A stretch of 64,000 nt of DNA from JAKLKS01 sp964370855. Lineage in GTDB: Bacteria; Planctomycetota; JAJSAM01; JAKLKS01. Numbering within the stretch: position 1 is the first letter of the stretch; each line of letters opens with the position of its first letter. The stretch is from contig CAYJMF010000003.1 of the NCBI GenBank assembly GCA_964370855.1, positions 67,830 to 131,829 on the forward strand, in the 5' to 3' direction. The position numbers were made by a program, and so were the translations under genes. The notes beneath the pieces are model-generated. The model made no database searches, was not told the origin of the DNA, and worked only from the letters and a program-made list of their open reading frames with translations. Of the stretch, positions 17,660 to 25,594 are shown in pieces.

Positions 17660-19638
17660 CACGCACCTCCCACGGGGGCGAGCCCCCTCGCGCGGAGTTT
17701 CTTCCAGAGGTTGCGGCGGCGGCGGTGGTCCACGCTCCAGCGGGCGAGCAGGGTGCGGCAGCCCTCGGGATCCAGCTCGGCGGCCACGGCGAGCCAGTCC
17801 GCGCACTCGCCGTAGTCCGGGGAGGCCCCCTCCGCCGGATCGGGAACCAGGGGGATCGCGACGCGCTTCCAGACCTCCAGCACCTCGTCCAGAACGACCC
17901 GGGCGCCGAGCCTCTGGAGCCAGAGCCGCCGCCACTTCCGGAGGGCCGGGTCCCCGAAGCGGCCCACGATGCGGTCGAGGAGGCGATGGAGCGCCCTGGA
18001 GTGTCGGGTGACGCGGCCCTCGTGGTCGAGGTCGAGCGTGAGGATCCCCAAGAGGGCACCCGCCCGGACCCGGGAGTCGGGGGCCTCCCTGACGGCGGCG
18101 AGCCACTCCCGCAGCCCGCGGGCGAGGGTTTCACCGGCCCCGGGCCCGGCGCGCGCGGCGTCCACGAGGGCGTGGACCCAGCCCGCGTCCTCCGCGTCCC
18201 AGTCCATCCTCCCGGACAGGGGAATCCGGTCGGTCCGGAGACACACTCTCGCCCGCCAGCGCACGAAGAGCCGGTCGGCGACGGGGGGGAAGTCCCCCTG
18301 GACCGCGCGGACCTCATCGAGAAAGTGGTCCGGTTTCTCCCGCCCGTCGCAAGCGGCGATCTGCAGGCGGAGGGCGGCGGCCGTCTCCCCGTCGCCCAGT
18401 GCGGCCGCGGCGCGGCGCCACCCATCGAGCAGGTCCAGCACCTCCCCGGGGGAGCGGTCGTACCCCCAGATGGCCCCGTCGAGAAGGGTCTCCCGCGGGT
18501 CCCAGGGGATCCCGGGGTCGTGGGACATCGCGTCGGCGGCCTTCCGCGCCACCTCCAGCGCAGCCCCGGGATCCCCCATCTTCAGGAAGTCGCGCAGGAC
18601 AGGGAGCCCGAGCCGCCAGTCCTGCTCCATGTTCGCCGCGCAGGTCTCCAGGTAGAGGGCAGGGTCGTTCCGCCGCGCGAGTTCGAGGTGGATGCCCGCC
18701 CAGGTCGTCCGGGGGGACTCCAGGGCGCGCTTCCAGTGGTCGGCCCCCGCCCGCGCGCGGATTCCCTCGAGGACGAGGCGGCGATCCGCTGGGGGAAGGG
18801 CGGCAACGAACTTCGAGATCACGCCCCCGTCGAGTCCCAGGGTCGACAGGGAGTCCTCAAGGCCGCAGATGCGGTTGGCGAAGTCGAAGGCGCTCCGGCC
18901 GGCGCGCTGGCCCGACCGCCACTCCCAGTCCAGCAGCGCGCGCGTCGCCCCGGGGCCCAGGCTCCATCCCTCGGCCGCGAGGATCCACTCCGGGAGTCCC
19001 GCCCCGAGGTCCTCGTCCATCCCGCGGACCTCCCCGGCGAAGTCGAAGCCCGGGAAGAGGTCGTCATCGACGACCCGCGGGATGAGGGGAAGGAGACGTC
19101 GGGCGATCCGGTCCAGGTCCTCCTCCAGGGACTCGATGTCCATGGTCGGCGTCTCCCAGGAGGGCTCCCTGATGACGTACCTGCCCTCCTCGTCGCCGGT
19201 CTCGGCCACGCAGGCCGCCCACTCCGCCCAGGCGCGCTCCCACTCCTGGCGGACCCGGGCCTTCCCCGGGGCCAGGGGCCCGGCCCGCACGCGGCCCCGG
19301 GCTCCGCCGGCGGGGGTGGCAAGGGCCGCCCGGAGCGCGGCGCCCGTGTCGGGCCCCAGGCGCTCGACCAGGTCCCCGACGGCCCCCTTCACCTCGAGGG
19401 CGAGGAGCCCGCCGGCCAGCACGCGCCGGAGTTCCTCGTCGGAGAGGCTCCGGGAGAGCCGCTCGAGGAGTTCGCGCTCCTCCCGTCCGGCCCGCCCCCC
19501 GCCCCCGGCTCTCGCGATGGCCGCCCCCCCGCCGCCGCCCGCGGGCGGCCGATCCCGCCCGCGGCCGCGTTCCCGGGATCCTACGGAGTGGGACCGACCC
19601 GGCGCAGGGGAGAGTCGGGGGAGGGAAAGGGAGGCCAT
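17659..19638 (-). CDS. Large unrecognised protein, first gene of an unknown operon
   Basis: A protein of about 659 aa, probably all-helical, with TPR-like passages (LARRNDPALYLETCAANMEQ; MGDPGAALEVARKAADAM) and many Trp/Asp/Arg residues. The N-terminal 60 residues are Gly/Arg-rich and may be untranslated: the frame extends to 19665, the first ATG used here is 19638, and later starts are possible. No catalytic motif is recognised. It begins a three-gene overlapping operon with two other unknown proteins, and two small putative DNA-binding genes precede it on the same strand. Confidence 0.65.
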   Translation of the reverse strand: MASLSLPRLSPAPGRSHSVGSRERGRGRDRPPAGGGGGAAIARAGGGGRAGREERELLERLSRSLSDEELRRVLAGGLLALEVKGAVGDLVERLGPDTGAALRAALATPAGGARGRVRAGPLAPGKARVRQEWERAWAEWAACVAETGDEEGRYVIREPSWETPTMDIESLEEDLDRIARRLLPLIPRVVDDDLFPGFDFAGEVRGMDEDLGAGLPEWILAAEGWSLGPGATRALLDWEWRSGQRAGRSAFDFANRICGLEDSLSTLGLDGGVISKFVAALPPADRRLVLEGIRARAGADHWKRALESPRTTWAGIHLELARRNDPALYLETCAANMEQDWRLGLPVLRDFLKMGDPGAALEVARKAADAMSHDPGIPWDPRETLLDGAIWGYDRSPGEVLDLLDGWRRAAAALGDGETAAALRLQIAACDGREKPDHFLDEVRAVQGDFPPVADRLFVRWRARVCLRTDRIPLSGRMDWDAEDAGWVHALVDAARAGPGAGETLARGLREWLAAVREAPDSRVRAGALLGILTLDLDHEGRVTRHSRALHRLLDRIVGRFGDPALRKWRRLWLQRLGARVVLDEVLEVWKRVAIPLVPDPAEGASPDYGECADWLAVAAELDPEGCRTLLARWSVDHRRRRNLWKKLRARGLAPVGGA

Positions 19639-19745
19639 GGACCGCTCCACCCCCACTCCGCCCATGACACCGTCGGCCGCAGACTCGCGGACCGGCTGAT
19701 GCTCGGAGGCTCATCGGACTCGCGTGCCCCCACCGGCCTCCGGCC

Positions 19746-20135
19746 CTACGTTCCGCTGACACACTCCTCGTGGCCCCATCCGTTGGTGCGCAGGAAGTCG
19801 GCGACGACGGCGAAACCCTCGGAACTGCTGAAGTAGAGCAGCTTGCCGCAGCCGCAGCAGGGGAAGGGGACGGCGAACTTCCGGATGGCGTCGGCGCGGC
19901 CGCGGTCGTAGGCGGCACCGGCGGCCGCCTCCTGCCTGTCGATGGCCTCCGCCAGGATGGCGGCGAAGGTCTTGCCCGAGACCGCCTGCAGTTTCTTCGC
20001 CCTGGTGAACAGATCCCGCGGGATTCGGGCGCTGAAGGTGGGGAAGGCCTCGTCGTAGGCGGCCTTCGTCGGGCTCTTCGTGGGCTGCTGGCGACGCTTC
20101 CTGGCGGGCTGACGGCCGGCTACGCGGTCATGCAT
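19746..20135 (-). CDS. Small protein with RHH-like segment and C-terminal zinc finger
   Basis: A 129-aa protein with three parts. The N-terminus is Arg/Lys-rich. Residues about 34-68 (FSARIPRDLFTRAKKLQAVS, then FAAILAEAIDRQE) fit a ribbon-helix-helix pattern. The C-terminal part has CCGCGK and GHEEC cysteines/histidine suitable for one zinc. The ATG is preceded by AGGAGA 5 nt upstream. It lies about 110 bp upstream of the three-gene unknown operon and could regulate it. DNA binding is inferred from pattern only. Confidence 0.65.
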   Translation of the reverse strand: MHDRVAGRQPARKRRQQPTKSPTKAAYDEAFPTFSARIPRDLFTRAKKLQAVSGKTFAAILAEAIDRQEAAAGAAYDRGRADAIRKFAVPFPCCGCGKLLYFSSSEGFAVVADFLRTNGWGHEECVSGT

Positions 20136-20303
20136 GGTCTTCTCCTGCCCCCCCGGGGGGGGCCATGGCGGGGGTGGAATTTACACCGCAAACGGGGCCT
20201 TTTTCCGCGTGCATACGGTTCTCGGAGAAGGTGCAAACGCCCGTGCGGGGGCGGAGACGGGGGGAATTTGCACCTGGAGACCGCCATGACCCGGCCACCG
20301 GGC

Positions 20304-20516
20304 CTATCCCTTCCGGCCGGGGCCGTCGGGGCCGAACATGCCGAGCACGACGTGGCGCAGGGCGTAGCGCTTCTTACCGAGCTTCACGCTGGGGACGGTG
20401 CCGTCGCTGAGCCACCGCGCTCCCACACGATCCGCGAGCCCGAACAGGCGGGCTATCGCGGCGGCGTCGAGGAAGGGCGGGATGTCCGCGTACGCGTCCT
20501 TCAGGTCGTTCTTCAT
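20304..20516 (-). CDS. Small excisionase/MerR-like HTH protein
   Basis: A 70-aa protein with LDAAAIARLFGLADRVGARW followed by LGKKRYALRHVVL. This is the layout of the HTH_17/excisionase fold, in which a helix-turn-helix is followed by a lysine-rich wing. A strong Shine-Dalgarno (AGGAGG) lies 7 nt upstream of the ATG. Such proteins act as excisionases or small regulators. It sits in a block of unrecognised minus-strand genes and may control them. Confidence 0.65.
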   Translation of the reverse strand: MKNDLKDAYADIPPFLDAAAIARLFGLADRVGARWLSDGTVPSVKLGKKRYALRHVVLGMFGPDGPGRKG

Positions 20517-20670
20517 GTCAGGCCTCCTTTGACATCTTCACGCTGCTGGAGGCCTTCTTACCCCGGGGGCAGTCCCACTCTTCACCCGCGGAAGGCGACA
20601 AATGTCCTCCCGCATCCCCGCCTGCGCAGGTCCGGACGAAGGCCGGCGCGTCGGCGGCGGTGAGGATCGG

Positions 20671-20832
20671 TCAGGAGGTCCCTTCCCTCGGGGCCAGTCG
20701 GAGGGTGAAGGTCGCGGAGGGCTCCGCGGCGGCCACCTCGACGGTGCTCTCGCCGGGCAGGTACCCCGGGTAGGCCGCGCGCACGATGACGCGCGGGGGC
20801 GGGTCGCCGGCGGCGTCGAGGACGCGTCCCCA
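20671..20832 (-). pseudogene. Terminal fragment of a carboxypeptidase-regulatory-like domain gene
   Basis: Minus-strand codons from about 20832 to the stop at 20671 read WGRVLDAAGDPPPRVIVRAA and end FTLRLAPREGTS. This is the beta-sandwich pattern (G.V.D..G.P...V.V...GY) of CarboxypepD_reg-like domains. No start or signal peptide is found; upstream sequence in this frame is the shadow of the next gene. It is probably the last domain of a lost larger protein. Confidence 0.4.
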
Positions 20833-20942
20833 GGGGGAGTGGCGGGGGGCGGTGGCTCGGTCATCGAGCCGTCTTCCAGGACATCGGGACCTACTCCTCG
20901 GCCGTGCTTCCCGTCCCGGGAAGAGGCCTCCCCCTGGCGGCC

Positions 20943-22175
20943 TCACATGGCACGTCCCCGCGGCTTCTTCGCCTCCGGGAAGGGCGGCGGGGGGACGTCG
21001 TCGGCGGCCTCCGCGTCCGCTCCCGCGAGCCTCCATCCCGTCGCTTCGCCGGGACGGCCCTTCGCCGGGTCGGTACCGGACTTCCAGAGGAGGGCGCCGC
21101 ACCGGAACATGGAGAGCTCGAGAGGGGTGACCCCCATGGAGTCCCCCGTGCCGGGCTCCCCCTGCTCGAGGGCTCGCTGGCAACTCCTCTCCACGGCCTT
21201 GAGCCGCGCATGCAGGACGGCGCCGTGGCGGGGCCGGGCGAGGTGTTCGAAGGCGCCGGGCTTCTCCATGGACGACGGCCCGACCTCCGACTCGGCCCGG
21301 AGGGCGGCCAGGCAGCTCTCCTCGCCCGCGGCGGCGAGGAGCCGGAGGAGGATCTCGCCGCGACGGGGGATGTAGGCCAGGCCGATGGCCTCCGCGGCCG
21401 CGGCGTAGGCCTTCCGCTGCCGGGCGTAGGTGAGGTGGCCTGCGTGGTGCGCCAGGCACGCCTCCGGCGACAGGTCGCCGGGCGGCAGGACCCGGAGGAA
21501 GCTCCCGGCCAGCCCGGCCGACCGCGTGGAGGAGCGACCCTCTCCGGGGGACTTCCTGCGGATGAAGGCGACCACCCACTCCGGCATCCGGAAGCCGGCT
21601 AGGAGGCAGAAGGTCAGGAGGACACGGGAAGGCGCCTCCCCCAGGTCGAAGAAGACCTGGGCACGGAAGGGGACGGGCTGCTCCTTCACGAGAGCGCGAA
21701 AGTGGGCTTCGTCCGCGGCGACCGCGGCCAGCCGCTCCCTGCCGAGGGCGCGGGCCTGGTCCGCCCCGGCCTCGTGGCCGGTGACGAGTTCCCCCAGCCC
21801 CACCTCGGTGGCGCCGCGGAGGAACTCCTCCCGCCGGGTCATGAGCACGGCCCCCTCCTCGATGACCGGGGCGGGAATGCCGTCGCCCCTCGTCAGGTCC
21901 GCCACGGGGACCATCTGGGCGGTCTGGAACAGCTGCAGCACCCCCTCCCGGCCGAGGCCGCGCCGCTTCCCCTCCACGAGCGCCACCGCCAGCGCGCCCT
22001 GCCAGAGGCGGACCTGGGCCTCGCCGGCCGTGGCCATGTTCAAGGCGTCGCCGCGGAGGTCACCGAGGAACGACTCCAGCACTCCTTCCACGCGGAGGTC
22101 GAGAAACCGGCGCCAGGCGTCGGCCCGGGCGGGGTCGGAGAGGACGGCGGGGAAAGAGGGGAGGGCGGCGGACAT
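20943..22175 (-). CDS. Unrecognised 410-aa protein
   Basis: The start at 22175 (MSAALPSFPAVL) is chosen because residues upstream in frame look non-coding. The protein is mostly helical and rich in Ala/Leu/Arg, with blocks MTRREEFLRGATEVGLGELVT, FFDLGEAPSRVLLTFCLLAG and a His-containing segment CLAHHAGHLTYARQRKAY. The C-terminus is Pro/Lys-rich. No catalytic motif, signal peptide or membrane span is evident. It is the most upstream gene of the minus-strand block of unknown genes that continues to 16293. Confidence 0.6.
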   Translation of the reverse strand: MSAALPSFPAVLSDPARADAWRRFLDLRVEGVLESFLGDLRGDALNMATAGEAQVRLWQGALAVALVEGKRRGLGREGVLQLFQTAQMVPVADLTRGDGIPAPVIEEGAVLMTRREEFLRGATEVGLGELVTGHEAGADQARALGRERLAAVAADEAHFRALVKEQPVPFRAQVFFDLGEAPSRVLLTFCLLAGFRMPEWVVAFIRRKSPGEGRSSTRSAGLAGSFLRVLPPGDLSPEACLAHHAGHLTYARQRKAYAAAAEAIGLAYIPRRGEILLRLLAAAGEESCLAALRAESEVGPSSMEKPGAFEHLARPRHGAVLHARLKAVERSCQRALEQGEPGTGDSMGVTPLELSMFRCGALLWKSGTDPAKGRPGEATGWRLAGADAEAADDVPPPPFPEAKKPRGRAM

Positions 22176-22424
22176 GAACAGTGGACTCCCGAAGAGGAGG
22201 GGGACCGAACTCCTCGTCGGATTCTGTAGGAGCCGGGCCCGCGGGGAGGAATTACGAACGGGGCGAATCCTGTGGGCCCCCACCGACGGTGCGGCCCGGC
22301 GCCGCACGCCACCGCGGCGCGGGGACCACCCCTCCGCCCGGAACCCTAGTGCCGCACCACGCTGAACTTCTTGAACAGGTCGAGAGGGGGGCCATCATCG
22401 GGGGGACCTACGACGGCCACGGGA

Positions 22425-22830
22425 CCGGCCAGAATTTCCGGAATCCATGCGGACAGAGTTTCCGGAACCGGCAGGCGCTGCAGCGATGGGCCGGAGAGCC
22501 ACCTCGGAGACGGGGTCCCGGCTCATCTCGACCCGGGGGAGGTGGAGGATAGCCACGAGGATGGCGGGGGCCAGAAACAGATAGGCCATGACCCGCGTGA
22601 GGCGGGACGGCTGGTCGCGTGGGCCGACGTCCTCCACGGCGCCAACCTCGCCGAGGCCACCATCGACCGGGTCCTGGCCCGAGGCCGCCCCCTCGAACTC
22701 CGGGGGCCCAGCTACCGCTCCCGCCCCTTCGAGGCGCCTCCCTTGGAGCGCCTAGAAGGGGCGGCCAGATTATCCGGAAAGGAGCGGCCAGAATTTCCGG
22801 AACCCACACCCGCCCACAGTAGCGGACCAT
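22425..22830 (+). mobile_element. Remnant of an IS21-family insertion sequence
   Basis: Four copies of a GGCCAGAATTTCCGGAA-like motif occur near 22427, 22453, 22763 and 22785; arrays of such repeats mark IS21-family ends. Between them, plus-strand codons 22620-22724 read LAEATIDRVLARGRPLELRG and PSYR, matching the C-terminus of the IstB helper ATPase (DRLL...GPSYR). No istA and no intact istB remain. The inner part also holds one copy of a direct repeat shared with 31471-31538. Confidence 0.55.
22477..22546 (+). repeat. Direct repeat, left copy (pair of 31471-31538)
   Basis: About 70 bp beginning GCTGCAGCGATGGGCCGGAG is repeated with a few mismatches, in the same orientation, at 31471-31538. 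The two copies sit at the edges of the lower-GC region holding the RHS operon. Confidence 0.7.
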
Positions 22831-22910
22831 CGCCGCCGGCGTGCAGTCGCAGGTCCACCTCGGGACACCGTGGTTCCCGCAGGAGCATAGCCGCGTTGCC
22901 TTTCTGCCAT

Positions 22911-23328
22911 GTGACGCTGACGACACGCACCCCCGAGGCCGAAGCCTTCCTTCAACCGCCCCGGACCCTCGGCGAGCGCCTCATCCGGCGCCGTCGGGAC
23001 CTCGACCTGACACAGCGGCAGGTAGCGGATCGGCTCCAGGTCTGCGCCGCCACCTACGCCTCATGGGAGTCTGGCGAGTAGCCCCAACATCCGGCTGTAC
23101 CCCCGCGTCTACGCCTTCCTGGGCTCCGAATCGGTCCCAGACGCCTCCCCGGCCCTTGGGACCCGCTTAGCAGCCTGGCGGCGCTCCCGCGGCCTCTCCG
23201 CGGCCGAGACCGCCCGCATGGCCGGTCTTGACCCAGGTACGGTCGGGCGCCTTGAGCGCCACCCGGACCGGCCACTGTACGGTCGCATCCGGGAGGCCGT
23301 GGACCGGCTCCTTGAGGACGGCTTGTAG
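22911..23328 (+). pseudogene. XRE-type double helix-turn-helix regulator, frameshifted
   Basis: A GTG at 22911 opens a frame with an HTH (RRRRDLDLTQRQVADRLQV, then YASWESGE) that stops at 23081. Adding one base lets the next frame continue with NIRLYPRVYAFLG and a second HTH (RSRGLSAAETARMAGLDPG, then VGRLERH) to a TAG at 23326-23328. The two halves together match a common protein type with two XRE-like domains. Either the gene is dead through a one-base insertion near 23078, or the base is a sequencing error. Confidence 0.6.
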
Positions 23329-23554
23329 AAGGGACGTAGGCGGCCGGCGCGTACCAATGCCCGCCGGGAGCGGCGTTTGAGCGACAGGGGCCGGGCTAGC
23401 AAGTCCATGGGCTGCAACGTGAGTGAGTGAACTTCGCGAGTCCCCGAAAGACTATTGCGAGCGCCGACCGGCCTCGGACTTGGGAAGGCCGCCGCATGTA
23501 ACTGCAGTATCCACACCATGGTCCATGCGGCTCCCCGCCTTTCACCTGGTGGGT
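23329..23554. other. Spacer without recognisable features
   Basis: Short overlapping frames on both strands look like chance. No hairpin or repeat is evident. It is the downstream end of the secreted-protein operon that stops at 23555. Confidence 0.4.
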
Positions 23555-25582
23555 TCATTCCTTCTCTGCCGTGAGCACACCGAGATCGACTGCGACCGCC
23601 GGGCTGAGTTCCAGTGTTCGCGAGGCCAAGCGGACGCCATTCGCCCGGATCTCAACCTCAATCCGACCGATCATGACCGTACTGATCTCCCAACCGTCCC
23701 GCCCCGACCTAATCGCACGCAGAAGGTGCGCCTCACCCTCATTCCCAGTTCCATCACGGCGGCGCACGAGAACTTCAACGCGAGCGGCATCACCACTCAA
23801 AGCACTCGATTTCCCTTCGATAGAAAACCGGATGACGGCGGGGGGGATTGCCAAGAGCCTGACACCGCTTGCTGGCGCCCTTGTCTCGACGGGGGCGCAA
23901 GCGACCTCAACCCCTGAGATAGTGAGTCGATAGAGGCCGGATGAGAGTCCGTCAATCACGAAGTCTCCCTTGGGCCCAGTCATGGCCGTTGCGTGGTCGC
24001 CCGTGGGGGCATCCCCACTCTCGCGCTCCTCGGTAAGGGTCGCCACCACGCGGACCCCCTTGACGCCCGCACCAGTAAGATCCTCCACAACGCCCTCAAT
24101 TCGCGCACCAAAGGACGCGGGATAGAAAACATCCTGGCGTTGCTGCGCCGCCGTTGAGATCGTCATGGGAATATTCGCTTCTGAGTTGCCCTCCGAGGAG
24201 ACCTCCAAGACATACTCTCCAGGCGTGATGCCCCGGAAGACCAGGTCTCCACCGTCTTCCAAGTCGGGGGGAGCGGGTGTCCGCTGCTGTGTGGCAGGAA
24301 TCAAACGTACCCACATGTCGTCTACATTGATGTCCTGGCCCGGCGAGAAGATCCGAACGGCCAAGGTCACGACGGCTTCTACCAGGAGATTACAGTGGAC
24401 CCGTTCGCCCGCGGCGAAGGCGGGACCGCATCTCACGATGCGTGACTGCGACTTGCCAGGGACTATCGCGATGATCCCGTACTCTTCGCCCGGCACTGCG
24501 TGCGGGATGGAATAGTGCCCATCTTCCACAGATTCGGCACCCAGGGCGACGATATCCTCAGCAGCTGGCGTCTCCGGGTTGTCGTACCGGGTGCTCGGAT
24601 ACTGCAGCTGCCCGGTGTGCCGCGCGGGCACCGCATAGACAAGCGCTCCTGGCTGCGGTCGTCCCTCCGTGTCCGTCACAGTCCCTTCAATAGTCGCGGC
24701 ACCCTGCAGTGACACTCGTACGTGGGCCGGTCGCTCCATCGATGTCGGACCGTCCGTGGTGTACTCCAATCGGGTCAGGCCAGGGTGCAGGACAAATAAT
24801 GTTACGCGCTGGCCAACCGGAATTCCATCGACGCGAAACACCCCGTCCGCCTCGGACATCGCCTCGGCAAGTGGTGGAAGGTCCCAACGGACTGGATGGA
24901 ATTCGGCTTCGCTCCGTCCGCCTTCCATGACGGTGACCAAGACTCCACCCAACCCCTCTCCGGTTGTTGCATCGAACAGTGTGCCTTCGACAATGCCCCC
25001 CGGCTCCATGCGGACTTCCGCCATGAGGTTAAGAAACGTGGGGTCCGGCGTGACTGCACCACTCTGACCCGACGCAACCGTCCCTCCAAACGGGCCCGAT
25101 GCGGAACCGACATCCTGCACGACCCGCACGTGTCCCGGCGCGCACACGACTAGGCGGAAGTGGCACCCCGTAAACCCATCCAGAAGCGCCTCGCCGTCCG
25201 GGGTTGTCGCCCCCTCTGCCAAGAGACCTCCGCCGATCGCCTCGACCTTCACGCGCGCCCCGCGAATGGGTTTCTCGGTGACCGCGCTTGACGCACGGAC
25301 ACGGATCCGCGCGTGCGTCTCGACTTTAGGAGAACCTTGAGACCCATCACCGCTGTCTGCCGGCCTGTGAAGTTGTCCGGTACCGTCGGGCGGCGAACCG
25401 CTAGACCCGGCTGATCCCCCACGCGGCATGGACCCGGACCCTCTCCCCGGACCGTCCGACGTCCCGTCTCCGGTTCGCACTGCCAAGACGATGACGCCGC
25501 AAAGCAGAGCCAGAAGCACAAGCGTTACCCTCGCCGCTCTCCCTCGGGTCACGATACACTCTCGGACCTGTGACCTTCGCAC
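23555..25582 (-). CDS. Exported protein with carboxypeptidase-regulatory-like repeats
   Basis: A 675-aa protein with an N-terminal signal or anchor (ARVTLVLLALLCGVIVLAV). A Gly/Ser/Pro-rich linker (about residues 40-85) precedes a series of beta-sandwich domains of the carboxypeptidase-regulatory type. Repeated signatures are GTVTDTEGRPQPGALVYAVP, GVLVTVMEGGRSE, GVVEDLTGAGVKGVRVVAT and GLYRLTISGVEVA. No catalytic domain is seen. It starts 12 bp after the preceding gene in the same operon as the RHS protein. Such proteins are typically surface or periplasmic adhesive modules. Its base composition is lower in GC than the window average. Confidence 0.8.
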   Translation of the reverse strand: MRRSQVRECIVTRGRAARVTLVLLALLCGVIVLAVRTGDGTSDGPGRGSGSMPRGGSAGSSGSPPDGTGQLHRPADSGDGSQGSPKVETHARIRVRASSAVTEKPIRGARVKVEAIGGGLLAEGATTPDGEALLDGFTGCHFRLVVCAPGHVRVVQDVGSASGPFGGTVASGQSGAVTPDPTFLNLMAEVRMEPGGIVEGTLFDATTGEGLGGVLVTVMEGGRSEAEFHPVRWDLPPLAEAMSEADGVFRVDGIPVGQRVTLFVLHPGLTRLEYTTDGPTSMERPAHVRVSLQGAATIEGTVTDTEGRPQPGALVYAVPARHTGQLQYPSTRYDNPETPAAEDIVALGAESVEDGHYSIPHAVPGEEYGIIAIVPGKSQSRIVRCGPAFAAGERVHCNLLVEAVVTLAVRIFSPGQDINVDDMWVRLIPATQQRTPAPPDLEDGGDLVFRGITPGEYVLEVSSEGNSEANIPMTISTAAQQRQDVFYPASFGARIEGVVEDLTGAGVKGVRVVATLTEERESGDAPTGDHATAMTGPKGDFVIDGLSSGLYRLTISGVEVACAPVETRAPASGVRLLAIPPAVIRFSIEGKSSALSGDAARVEVLVRRRDGTGNEGEAHLLRAIRSGRDGWEISTVMIGRIEVEIRANGVRLASRTLELSPAVAVDLGVLTAEKE

Positions 25583-25594
25583 CCGTCGATCCCC

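Noticed and set aside
17470..19836. A 788-codon plus-strand frame opposite the unknown operon
   Set aside because: Composition dominated by Pro, Gly, Arg and Glu without domain-like blocks. The minus strand has coupled starts and stops and natural sequence.
22425..22830. The regularly spaced GGCCAGAATTTCCGGAA motifs as a CRISPR array
   Set aside because: Only four irregularly spaced copies, no constant spacer length and no cas genes; they fit IS21-type ends better.
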